From JACPLA01 sp035291905 (lineage in GTDB: Bacteria; Bacteroidota; Ignavibacteria; UBA10030): DNA of 22,591 nt. The position numbers were made by a program, and so were the translations under genes. This document shows positions 1 to 7,016 of this stretch, piece by piece. The first letter of the stretch is position 1. Each line of letters starts with the position of its first letter. The stretch covers positions 1-22,591 of the forward strand of contig DATDRF010000001.1 of NCBI GenBank assembly GCA_035291905.1, written 5' to 3'. The notes below the pieces were generated by a model. The model worked only from the letters and a program-made list of their open reading frames with translations. It was not told where the DNA came from and did not search any database.

Positions 1-1
1 A

Positions 2-145
2 TTCCTGATCAGCTGTCGGGCGGTAAAAAAGTTCAAATCTTACGAAAAAGGGAAGATTTTGGTGGAACTTGTGCCGGCAACTCATGAGCAGGTTGTCGTG
101 AGTCAGGAAAGCGCCGGCGAGTTCAAGAGGTGGATGGGAAGTTGA
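2..145 (+). CDS. C-terminal end of a LytTR-type DNA-binding regulator (partial)
   Basis: An open frame runs in from the left edge and ends with TGA at 143-145, giving 47 residues that finish in EFKRWMGS. The pattern (ISCRAVKKF, a KILVEL strand, then VVVSQESAGEFKRWMG) resembles the last strands and helix of LytTR DNA-binding domains in Bacteroidota-type response regulators, where a V(V/I)VS(R/Q) strand is followed by an EFK.W helix. If so, the missing part would carry a receiver domain, and the protein would act in the cytoplasm as the output half of a two-component system. The family call rests on a short fragment and is moderate; the coding frame itself is more certain. The arginine usual after VVVS in this family is Q here. 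Confidence 0.55.
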   Translation, partial: FLISCRAVKKFKSYEKGKILVELVPATHEQVVVSQESAGEFKRWMGS

Positions 146-174
146 CCCCTTTGTTTTTCCCCTTGACAAAGGGG
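146..174. repeat. Perfect 9-bp inverted repeat right after the LytTR stop codon
   Basis: CCCCTTTGT (146-154) and ACAAAGGGG (166-174) are exact reverse complements with an 11-nt spacer. The left arm starts on the base after the stop codon and the right arm overlaps the -35 box of the downstream promoter. It lacks a T-run on its 3' side, so it is either a weak terminator for the regulator gene or an operator over the met promoter. I cannot decide between these from sequence. Confidence 0.6.
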
Positions 175-192
175 CGGTCGCTGCCTTATATT
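163..192 (+). promoter_or_regulatory. Sigma70-type promoter of the met operon
   Basis: TTGACA at 163-168 and TATATT at 187-192, with an 18-bp spacer. Transcription would start near 199, leaving about 28 nt before the riboswitch aptamer begins. The -35 box lies inside the right half of the inverted repeat at 146-174. Confidence 0.7.
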
Positions 193-226
193 ATTTCAGA
201 AGCACTGTTCTTTACAATAACTGAAT

Positions 227-348
227 CTTATCCAGAACGGCTGAGGGATCAGGCCCGATGAAGCCGTAGCAACCAGTTCTGTTTAACCTCGCAGAATGTT
301 AGGTGCTAAAGCCTGCCGCGACACGATCATCTGTCACGGAGCGATGAG
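227..348 (+). promoter_or_regulatory. SAM-I (S-box) riboswitch aptamer
   Basis: The 5' strand CTTATC (227-232) pairs with GATGAG (343-348) to form P1. Between them are the hallmark S-box elements: GAGGGATCAGGCCCGATGAA at 243-262 (kink-turn plus the J1/2-P2 core), GCAACC at 268-273, a P3 hairpin, the conserved AGGTGCTAAA around 301-310 and a P4 hairpin. This class binds S-adenosylmethionine and normally turns transcription off when SAM is plentiful. The genes that follow are methionine-pathway genes, as expected. The terminator at 371-408 is the likely expression platform. Confidence 0.93.
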
Positions 349-370
349 ACGAAGACGGGTACTCTCCTGT

Positions 371-408
371 AACCTCTTCTGATCGTCGGAAGAGGTTTTG
401 TGTTTTTA
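371..408 (+). terminator. Rho-independent terminator of the SAM riboswitch
   Basis: AACCTCTTC (371-379) and GAAGAGGTT (389-397) form a 9-bp stem with a 9-nt loop, followed by a T-rich tract (396-408). It lies 22 nt after the aptamer and 26 nt before the metB start codon, the position of a regulated attenuator. GAAGA just after P1 (351-355) could pair with TCTTC of the left arm as part of an antiterminator; that pairing is an inference. Confidence 0.85.
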
Positions 409-434
409 TTCCATCCATTCAACAGGAGGCACGT

Positions 435-1619
435 ATGCGTCTTCAAACGACCGCAGTCCATACCGGAGTCGATAAGGACTCCGCCTACAACAGCGTCATC
501 ACCCCTATCTACCAAACCTCAACGTTCCGATTCGAATCGGTCGGACAAACGAAGGGGTACGACTATTCCCGGACCGCCAACCCAACGCGGAAGGCGTTGG
601 AGCAGAATCTCGCAGCTCTCGAAGGAGGGGTTGCGGCTTCCGCGGTGGCGACCGGGATGGCAGCAATTGCACTGACCCTCCACTTCTTCAAATCGGGCGA
701 CCACATCATCTGTACGCACGACTGCTACGGGGGAACCGAACGCCTCCTCCGAACATACGGAGAGCAGTTCGGCCTTCGGGTGACTTACGTCGATATGAGC
801 GACCTTGCGGCCGTGGAAGAGGCCGTGAGGCCTGAAACGAAAGCACTCTGGATCGAGACTCCGAGCAATCCGCTTCTGAATATTGTCGATATCAGGGCGC
901 TTGCCGGGATCGCCCACGGCCACGGAGCTTTGGCGATCGTGGACAATACGTTTCTGTCGCCGGTCAACCAGCGGCCATTCGAATTGGGGGCCGATCTCAT
1001 CGTCCACTCCACGACCAAGTACCTCAACGGCCACAGCGATGTTGTGGGAGGAGCTGTCATAGCCAACAATCGCGACCTGGCCGACCGGCTCCAGTTCCTC
1101 ACCAACGCGTTGGGACAAGGCGCTTCACCGTTCGATTGCTGGCTTGTGCTCCGGGGAATCAAAACCCTTATCCCACGAATGCGCGAGCACGAACGAAACG
1201 CCCACTTGGTCGCGAAATTCCTCAATGATCACCCCGCAGTCCGGAGAGTCTACTATCCTGGCCTTCCCGGCCAGCCCGGGTACGAACTTGCGAAACGCCA
1301 GCAATACGGATTCGGCGGAATGGTCTCGTTCGAGGTTGACGGCGGCATCGAGGAAGCCAAGAAGGTCCTCGGAGCAACGAAGGTCTTTTCGCTTGCCGAA
1401 TCTCTCGGCGGAATCGAATCGCTCATCGAGCACCCATGCACGATGAGTCATGCCTCGATGAAGCCCGACCTGAGAGAGAAAGCGGGGATCAACGAACGCG
1501 TGATCCGTCTCTCGGTGGGAATTGAAGCGGCGGAGGATCTGCTGGAGGATCTCGACCAGGCTCTTCTCTCCGTTCAGCCCACGCGTAAACAGCGTTATCA
1601 TGCGCCGGCGGAGGCCTGA
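435..1619 (+). CDS. metB: Cystathionine gamma-synthase / O-acetylhomoserine sulfhydrylase-type PLP enzyme
   Basis: A 394-aa Cys/Met-metabolism PLP-dependent enzyme acting in the cytoplasm. It joins activated homoserine to cysteine (giving cystathionine) or to sulfide (giving homocysteine). Visible motifs are YSRTANPT (44-51), ETPSNP (141-146), DNTF (170-173, cofactor-contacting Asp) and STTKYLNGHSD (192-202) with the Schiff-base lysine at K195. The C-terminal SLGGIESLIEHP segment is typical of the gamma-synthase/gamma-lyase group. The length fits cystathionine gamma-synthase (about 385 aa) better than classical MetY (about 430 aa), but MetB, MetZ and gamma-lyase are hard to separate by eye. 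A strong AGGAGG (424-429) sits 5 nt before the ATG. It is first gene of the operon, downstream of a SAM-I riboswitch, and is followed immediately by metX (TGAATG junction), which supports a biosynthetic rather than a degradative role. Confidence 0.9.
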   Translation: MRLQTTAVHTGVDKDSAYNSVITPIYQTSTFRFESVGQTKGYDYSRTANPTRKALEQNLAALEGGVAASAVATGMAAIALTLHFFKSGDHIICTHDCYGGTERLLRTYGEQFGLRVTYVDMSDLAAVEEAVRPETKALWIETPSNPLLNIVDIRALAGIAHGHGALAIVDNTFLSPVNQRPFELGADLIVHSTTKYLNGHSDVVGGAVIANNRDLADRLQFLTNALGQGASPFDCWLVLRGIKTLIPRMREHERNAHLVAKFLNDHPAVRRVYYPGLPGQPGYELAKRQQYGFGGMVSFEVDGGIEEAKKVLGATKVFSLAESLGGIESLIEHPCTMSHASMKPDLREKAGINERVIRLSVGIEAAEDLLEDLDQALLSVQPTRKQRYHAPAEA

Positions 1620-2735
1620 ATGAGTGCGAGAATCACAACGGCCGAAATCGGCATCGCCGGGGCTTTGGAGCTCTACACCTCCGCTGCCCCTCTGAGGCTG
1701 GAGAGCGGGGAATCCCTCGGGCCCGTCGATGTCGCATACGAAACCTACGGATCTCTGAACGCCGCCGGGACGAACGCCATCCTTGTTTGCCACGCTCTGA
1801 CGGCCAACGCCCATGCCGCCGGAGCGCACGAGGGGAATTCTGGCTGGTGGGATGGACTTATCGGCCCGGGGAAGGCCTTCGACACCGATCGATACTTTGT
1901 TGTGTGCGCGAACATCCTCGGGAGCTGCTACGGCACGACAGGCCCCACGTCGATTGATCCGAGAACCGGAAGACGTTACGGGCCGGCTTTTCCTTTCGTC
2001 TCCGTCAGGGATATCGTCCGCGTCCAGTACGATCTGCTGCGCCATCTTGGAGTGCAGCGGCTGGCGACGGTGTGCGGTAGTTCTCTCGGCGGCATGCAGG
2101 TGCTCGAATGGGGAATCCTCTTTCCGGAATTCTGTGAGACGATCATCCCTATTTCTGCCGCCGCGCGTCAACCGGCCTTTTGCATTGGCCTCAACGCGGC
2201 AGCTAGGAAGGCGATCATGAATGATCCGACGTGGAACAACGGTTTGTATGCGGATCAACCCGCAGAAGGCCTTGCCTTGGCAAGAATGATCGGGATGCTC
2301 TCCTACCGGAGCGTCGAGGAATTCGAAGAACGGTTCGGACAGGAAAGGGTCAACGGGACGCCATATCCAAAATCACGCGACCCGTTTTACCAGGTTGAAT
2401 CGTACCTCCAACATCAGGGTCAAAAACTCGCGGAACGTTTCGATGCAAACACCTACATCACGCTCACCCGGGCCACGGATCACCACGACCTGACAAGAGG
2501 CCGCGGAGAACTCGTGCCGCTTCTTCAATCACTGAGAGTGCGAACCCTGTCGATCGGGGTCTCTTCCGACCTTCGCTACCCTTCACAGTTTCAACGTGAG
2601 CTCGCATTGCACATCCCGGGCGCGGAGTATGCCGAGATCAGATCTCCCCACGGTCACGACGCGTTTCTCATTGAATTCGGCCAATTGAACACCATCATCG
2701 GCACATTTCTCAGCAAAGGAGAAATTCATGATTAA
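1620..2735 (+). CDS. metX: Homoserine O-acetyltransferase
   Basis: A 371-aa alpha/beta-hydrolase-fold acyltransferase that makes O-acetylhomoserine from homoserine and acetyl-CoA, the substrate of the enzyme encoded just upstream. Signature segments are CHALTANAHA (57-66), the NSGWWDGLIGPGKAFDTDRY run, GSCYGTTGP, and the nucleophile elbow GSSLGGMQ with Ser155. The Asp of SSDLRYP and the His of SPHGHDAFLIE near the C-terminus complete the triad. Length matches the MetX family. The ATG follows the metB stop directly, with GGAGG at 1610-1614 inside the end of metB, implying tight co-translation. Some MetX-fold enzymes use succinyl-CoA instead; I cannot exclude this from the residues read here. 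The 3' end overlaps the next gene by 8 nt. Confidence 0.95.
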   Translation: MSARITTAEIGIAGALELYTSAAPLRLESGESLGPVDVAYETYGSLNAAGTNAILVCHALTANAHAAGAHEGNSGWWDGLIGPGKAFDTDRYFVVCANILGSCYGTTGPTSIDPRTGRRYGPAFPFVSVRDIVRVQYDLLRHLGVQRLATVCGSSLGGMQVLEWGILFPEFCETIIPISAAARQPAFCIGLNAAARKAIMNDPTWNNGLYADQPAEGLALARMIGMLSYRSVEEFEERFGQERVNGTPYPKSRDPFYQVESYLQHQGQKLAERFDANTYITLTRATDHHDLTRGRGELVPLLQSLRVRTLSIGVSSDLRYPSQFQRELALHIPGAEYAEIRSPHGHDAFLIEFGQLNTIIGTFLSKGEIHD

Positions 2736-3483
2736 TCTCGAAGGCAAGGTCGCACTCGTGACGGGGGCTTCGCGCGGTATCGGCGCTGCAACCGCAATGC
2801 TCCTTGCGAAGGCAGGAGCAAACATCGTCATCAATTATCGGCAGCAAAACGATCGCGCAATCGAGGTCGGAGACATCATTCGCAGGGAAGGCCGCTCCGT
2901 TGTTCTCCACAGGGGCAACGTTGGGGATTCAGGGGAAGCAACTGCGCTCATTGAGCGGACTCTGGTGGAGTTTGGAGCCATCGACATCATTGTGAACAAT
3001 GCAGGAATCTGGACGCACGGTGAGATCGGAAATCTCAACGAGGATGTCTGGGACGAAACCATCGACACCAATCTGAAGGGGGTCTTTAACGTCTGCAACG
3101 CCGTTGTTCCTCATCTCAAGAAGCAGGGGAAGGGGCGCATCATCAACATTGCTTCAACGGCGGGCCAGAGGGGTGAGGCCTTCCATGCACACTATGCCGC
3201 ATCGAAAGGCGGTGTGCTTGCCTTTACGAAATCGATTGCCACCGAGCTTGCGCCGTACAACATCCACGTTAACGCAGTTGCACCGGGCTGGGTCGATACG
3301 GAGATGAATGAGGATGTGTTCGCGGACCACACCTTCCGGGACCATGTCATTGATGGAATTCCGCTGAAGAGAATCGCCACGGCCGAAGACGTGGCAGGGG
3401 CTGTTCTCTTCCTGGCTTCGGATCTCGCCAGGCATGTGACAGGCACAACCATCAACGTCAACGGCGGCAGCGTACTGGTGTAG
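2728..3483 (+). CDS. Short-chain dehydrogenase/reductase (FabG-like) inside the met operon
   Basis: A 251-aa classical SDR with a Rossmann fold. It has the nucleotide-binding TGASRGIG (12-19), NNAG (90-93), and a catalytic tetrad at N115, S143, Y156 and K160 (YAASK). The ending (GTTINVNGGSVLV) is typical of 3-oxoacyl-ACP reductase-like members. NAD(P)H-dependent reduction of a ketone or oxidation of an alcohol is expected, but the substrate cannot be read from the sequence. The ATG overlaps the end of metX by 8 nt and has AAAGGAG at 2715-2721, so it is translationally coupled to methionine genes. There is no acp, fabD or fabF nearby, which argues against a simple role in fatty-acid synthesis. 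It may act on a pathway intermediate or be a passenger gene. Confidence 0.88.
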   Translation: MINLEGKVALVTGASRGIGAATAMLLAKAGANIVINYRQQNDRAIEVGDIIRREGRSVVLHRGNVGDSGEATALIERTLVEFGAIDIIVNNAGIWTHGEIGNLNEDVWDETIDTNLKGVFNVCNAVVPHLKKQGKGRIINIASTAGQRGEAFHAHYAASKGGVLAFTKSIATELAPYNIHVNAVAPGWVDTEMNEDVFADHTFRDHVIDGIPLKRIATAEDVAGAVLFLASDLARHVTGTTINVNGGSVLV

Positions 3484-3492
3484 GAGAACTGC

Positions 3493-4923
3493 ATGATCGT
3501 CATGAAATTCGGAGGGACATCCGTTCAGGATGCGGATGCCATCAACAACGCAGCATCGCTCATTGAATGTCGGATTCAGGATCGCCCCCTGGTGGTCGTC
3601 TCAGCATGCGCGGGGGTGACAAACGCTCTCCGGGAGCTGGCGCAGGATGCGCTCAGGGGCAACCGGCGCGACGCGGTTCTCAGTATTGAATCTCTGCGGG
3701 AACGACATCAATCTATCGCAAAACAACTGCTGTTGACGGCCCAAGCAGGAGTATTCCGGTCCCTCGATCAGCATTGTGCAGAGCTGAGAGATATCGTTTT
3801 CGGGATCTCGACCCTCATGGAACTTACACCGCGTGTGCTCGATCAATGCCTCGCCTACGGTGAATTGTGGTCGTCCATGCTTCTGACAGAAACTCTCGCC
3901 AGGCGGGGCATCAACGCACAATGGGAGGATGCAAGGGCCGTGATGATCACCAACGGGGAGTTTACCCAGGCCATTCCCGAATTCTCCGCAACCGAGAAAA
4001 GGTGCCGGGAGCTGTGGAAACCCGTACTTGATCAAGGGATTGTGATCGTTACGCAGGGATTTATCGGTTCGACTGCTGACGGAAAGACCACGACGATCGG
4101 CCGCGGCGGCTCCGACTACTCCGCCTCTCTCTTTGGCGCGGCGCTGGATGCTGCCGAGATCCAGATCTGGACCGACGTCGACGGCATCCTCACGGCCGAC
4201 CCCTCGGTCATTCCTGATGCAAGGCATATTGCCGAAATGTCCTATCAGGAAGCGTCGGAACTCGCATATTTCGGGGCAAGAGTTCTTCATCCTGCCACGA
4301 TCCTCCCTGCGATCGAAAAGAACATTCCCGTCAAAGTCCTGAATTCCAAAGAGGAGGGCGAAGGAACCATCATCAGGAAAGAGACCGTTCCTGCAGAAAA
4401 CGGAATCGTGAAATCAATCGCCTACAAAGAGGGAATCACGGTCTTGCGCATCGTGAGCACCCGGATGCTGATGCACTACGGCTTCCTTGCGCGGGTGTTT
4501 TCCGTTTTTGAAGGGCGGAGGAAAAGCATCGACGTGGTAACGACATCGGAGGTCGGAATTTCGGTGACGCTTGACGATGAATTGGAGGTCGATGCGCTGG
4601 CAGAAGAACTTCGCGAGTTCTCAGAGGTCACAGTCGAGAGAGATCGTGCCGTCGTTTGCGTGGTTGGGGAGAAGATACGACAGACAAGGGGTGTAGCGGC
4701 AAACGTGTTCACCAGCCTTGATGAGGCGGGGATCAATGTGGAGATGATTTCGCAGGGAGGATCGGAAATCAATCTTACGTTCGTGATCAGGGAAGAGGAA
4801 ATTGAAACGGCGGTTCGCGCACTTCACAACCGGTTCTTCGGAGAGACCGTTGAGGACCGAGGCAAGGGACTCATCCCCTTTTCAGCAGATAAACAAAGAG
4901 CGGCGCTCCGACAGCCGCAGTGA
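3493..4923 (+). CDS. lysC: Aspartate kinase with C-terminal ACT domains
   Basis: A 476-aa monofunctional aspartokinase that phosphorylates aspartate, the first step towards Lys, Thr and Met. The kinase domain starts with MKFGGTSV (4-11) and contains GRGGSD near residue 203 and TDVDGILTADP near 226-236. Two ACT regulatory domains follow (about 312-375 and 390-465), so feedback inhibition by an amino acid is likely, but which one cannot be read. No homoserine dehydrogenase domain is fused. The start is set by TAGGAG at 3481-3486, 6 nt upstream; an in-frame ATG three codons later is possible. It is the last gene of the SAM-riboswitch operon, 9 nt after the SDR gene. Its last 53 nt overlap the 3' end of the convergent permease gene, leaving no room for a separate terminator. 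Confidence 0.95.
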   Translation: MIVMKFGGTSVQDADAINNAASLIECRIQDRPLVVVSACAGVTNALRELAQDALRGNRRDAVLSIESLRERHQSIAKQLLLTAQAGVFRSLDQHCAELRDIVFGISTLMELTPRVLDQCLAYGELWSSMLLTETLARRGINAQWEDARAVMITNGEFTQAIPEFSATEKRCRELWKPVLDQGIVIVTQGFIGSTADGKTTTIGRGGSDYSASLFGAALDAAEIQIWTDVDGILTADPSVIPDARHIAEMSYQEASELAYFGARVLHPATILPAIEKNIPVKVLNSKEEGEGTIIRKETVPAENGIVKSIAYKEGITVLRIVSTRMLMHYGFLARVFSVFEGRRKSIDVVTTSEVGISVTLDDELEVDALAEELREFSEVTVERDRAVVCVVGEKIRQTRGVAANVFTSLDEAGINVEMISQGGSEINLTFVIREEEIETAVRALHNRFFGETVEDRGKGLIPFSADKQRAALRQPQ

Positions 4924-5869
4924 TCGCCCCGACAGGAATTTCGGACGGTGCCAGGAGGGTCCTGGAAAGCAGATCGCACAAGACAAGAAATATCCCTCCC
5001 CCTATCAAAGATGCCGGCATGACAATCCTGTTGTCTGATCCGAACATCAGTCGACAGACGTGCGGCACCAGCAACCCGACAAATCCTATCACTCCGCTCA
5101 CCGAAACGGCCAATCCGGTAATAAGTGATGCAAGAATGTAGGAGAGCCGGCGAATCCGCTCGACGTTGACCCCAAACTGAGCAGCTGATTCATCCCCGAC
5201 AGCGATAAGGTTCAATGCGCGCGATTGCAGAATAAGAACAATCGAAGAAACGAGGATGAGCGGACCCACAATGACCAGGGTTGAACTTTCGGCTCCGCTC
5301 AGGTTTCCCATCATCCACAAATATGCGGTCCTGAGCTCCTGATTGAAGATCGCTACAACGACAAGAATGATCGAATTGAAAAAGGCCCCCACCATCACTC
5401 CCGAGAGCAGCAGGGCATTGGGATCGAGAAGTCCCCTCCGATATCCGAGCGAATAGACCAGCATCATCACGAGTCCCGAGCCGACAAAAGAGAACAGGGG
5501 GGTGGTAAGCTGAGCCCAGCCGAGCCCGAGTGTGATCGCCAGGAATGCTCCGACGGTGCCCCCGCTGGAGATGCCAAGAATGTACGGCTCGGCGAGCGGA
5601 TTCCTCAACAGCGACTGGAGCGTCGCCCCGGCAACAGAAAGCCCCGCGCCGACCAGGATTGCGAGGATTATTCGCGGGATGCGCAATTGGAGGATGATCG
5701 TGCGAGCCGTCTCATCATCGGACCGGCCCGTAAGGACAGAGAAGACATTGGTGAGACTGACGCTCGAAGATCCAATCAGCAATGCCGCGAGGCTCACAAT
5801 GACGAGCACCGCTGCGAGGACCGAAAGAAGGAAGACAGTTCGCCGGAACGTTAAGTGGGATGGCGGCAT
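4871..5869 (-). CDS. FecCD/BtuC-family ABC transporter permease (iron-siderophore or cobalamin type)
   Basis: An integral inner-membrane permease of about 332 aa with roughly 9-10 hydrophobic segments. The family hallmark block is intact: LRIPRIILAILVGAGLSVAG, then TLQSLLRNPLAEPYILGISS. Members pair with a periplasmic binding protein and an ATPase to import ferric siderophores, haem or vitamin B12. No partner is in this window: the gene lies just behind obgE and its end runs 53 nt into lysC on the other strand. I chose the ATG at 5869, 5 nt after the obgE stop, because TM1 follows soon after. An upstream in-frame GTG at 5905 would add 12 residues and overlap obgE by 31 nt. The substrate is unknown. 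Confidence 0.9.
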   Translation of the reverse strand: MPPSHLTFRRTVFLLSVLAAVLVIVSLAALLIGSSSVSLTNVFSVLTGRSDDETARTIILQLRIPRIILAILVGAGLSVAGATLQSLLRNPLAEPYILGISSGGTVGAFLAITLGLGWAQLTTPLFSFVGSGLVMMLVYSLGYRRGLLDPNALLLSGVMVGAFFNSIILVVVAIFNQELRTAYLWMMGNLSGAESSTLVIVGPLILVSSIVLILQSRALNLIAVGDESAAQFGVNVERIRRLSYILASLITGLAVSVSGVIGFVGLLVPHVCRLMFGSDNRIVMPASLIGGGIFLVLCDLLSRTLLAPSEIPVGAITAAVGAPLFVYLLKRG

Positions 5870-5874
5870 GGGAT

Positions 5875-6870
5875 TCAGCGGCGGGCGGTGTGGATCATCT
5901 TCCACATCGCCTTGACAAGGGCTTCAATTCCTTTTCCCGCAACGGCAGAGATGAGTGTGACCTCAACGCCCCTTCCCATAGAAAGGGATTTTCGCTTTTT
6001 TGTCATTTGAGGATCGAGCAGATCGGACTTCGTCAGCGCAACCAGCTTCGGTTTCTTCCCCAACGCCGCACTGTAGGATTTCAGTTCGTTCAGCAGAATG
6101 GTGTATTCTTTTTTCGGATCCTCGCTCGTCGAATCAATGAGAAACAGAAGGGCTTTTGTCCGTTCTATGTGCTTCAGGAACTGAACGCCAAGGCCGCGGC
6201 CCTCATGGGCACCCTGGATAAGTCCGGGAATGTCTGCCACGACGAAGCTCCGCTCCTCGGCAATACGGACGATCCCAAGGTTCGGGGTCAGCGTGGTAAA
6301 CGGATAGTCGGCGATTTTGGGCTTCGCCGCCGAGATCACCGAGATGAGCGTCGACTTGCCGGCATTCGGAAACCCGACCAGTCCGACGTCCGCGAGAAGT
6401 TTCAGCTCCAGAGCGATCTCCCGCTCTTCGCCGGATGTGCCGGGCTCGGCAATGCGTGGCGCTTGATTTGTCGAAGTGGCAAATTCTGAATTGCCTCTTC
6501 CCCCTTTTCCACCCCGGACCGCCGTCACTTCCTGGCCATTCTCAACAAGGTCCGCAACAATCTCTCCCGTTTGCGAATCCCGGACGATCGTACCGCAGGG
6601 GACTTTCAGCACGACATCCTTTCCCCATCTCCCGTCCTGTTTCTTTCCTCTTCCGTGTTCCCCGCGTTCACCGTCGTAGTGCCTGCGATATTTGAAATCG
6701 AGAAGGGTGTTAAGCTGTTTGTCCGCGCGAATGATCACGTGGCCGCCGTTCCCCCCGTTTCCGCCGTCGGGACCGCCTTTGGGGACAAACTTCTCCCTGC
6801 GGAAGCTGATGCAGCCGTTTCCGCCGTCCCCGGCGTGCACATGGATTTTTGCTTCGTCAATGAATTGCAT
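5875..6870 (-). CDS. obgE: Obg-family GTPase ObgE/CgtA
   Basis: A 331-aa ribosome-associated GTPase involved in 50S subunit assembly and stress control. The N-terminal glycine-rich Obg fold spans residues 1-158 (VHAGDGGNGCISFRREKFVP, then GGPDGGNGGNGGH). The G domain follows with G1 GFPNAGKST (166-174), switch I TTLTPN (192-197), G3 DIPG (213-216) and a TKSD version of the G4 motif. There is no C-terminal OCT extension, which is a normal short form. A TTGACA on the minus strand (6896-6901) lies close upstream, but no well-spaced -10 accompanies it. It is followed after 5 nt by the FecCD-type permease gene, so the two are probably co-transcribed, although no functional link is obvious. Confidence 0.96.
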   Translation of the reverse strand: MQFIDEAKIHVHAGDGGNGCISFRREKFVPKGGPDGGNGGNGGHVIIRADKQLNTLLDFKYRRHYDGERGEHGRGKKQDGRWGKDVVLKVPCGTIVRDSQTGEIVADLVENGQEVTAVRGGKGGRGNSEFATSTNQAPRIAEPGTSGEEREIALELKLLADVGLVGFPNAGKSTLISVISAAKPKIADYPFTTLTPNLGIVRIAEERSFVVADIPGLIQGAHEGRGLGVQFLKHIERTKALLFLIDSTSEDPKKEYTILLNELKSYSAALGKKPKLVALTKSDLLDPQMTKKRKSLSMGRGVEVTLISAVAGKGIEALVKAMWKMIHTARR

Positions 6871-6904
6871 TATGAACCTATCAGGCGGGTTGTTTTGTCA
6901 AACT

Positions 6905-6992
6905 CTTTGCGTGCTTTGCGCCTTCTCAGCGATCTTTGCGGTTAAACACTTAACCGCAGAGGACGCGAAGAAGGCGCAAAGGTCGCGGAGAC
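6905..6992. repeat. Intergenic palindrome of the CGCAGAG/CTTTGCG family, copy 1
   Basis: A long imperfect inverted repeat. The centre is TGCGGTTAA-ACAC-TTAACCGCA (6937-6958) and the arms continue outward as CTTTGCG/CGCAAAG and CGCCTTCT/AGAAGGCG. It fills the gap between obgE and the next upstream gene. Copies of the same design, differing in base sequence, lie at 16153-16231 and 20755-20849. It has no U-run typical of terminators. Confidence 0.8.
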
Positions 6993-7016
6993 AAATGAAT
7001 TGAACCAAATGAATGA

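Noticed and set aside
1125..2258. A 377-codon open frame on the minus strand opposite metB and metX
   Set aside because: It is fully antisense to two clearly identified genes and shows no motif; it reflects the codon bias of the real genes.
5870..5905. GTG start adding 12 residues to the FecCD-type permease
   Set aside because: It overlaps obgE by 31 nt and has only a weak AAGG upstream. The ATG at 5869 fits the family N-terminus, though the longer form cannot be fully excluded.
6871..6901. Promoter for obgE from TTGACA on the minus strand (6896-6901)
   Set aside because: No -10 hexamer lies 16-18 bp downstream; the nearest TA-rich words are at 15 and 21 bp, and the start of transcription would fall in the coding region.
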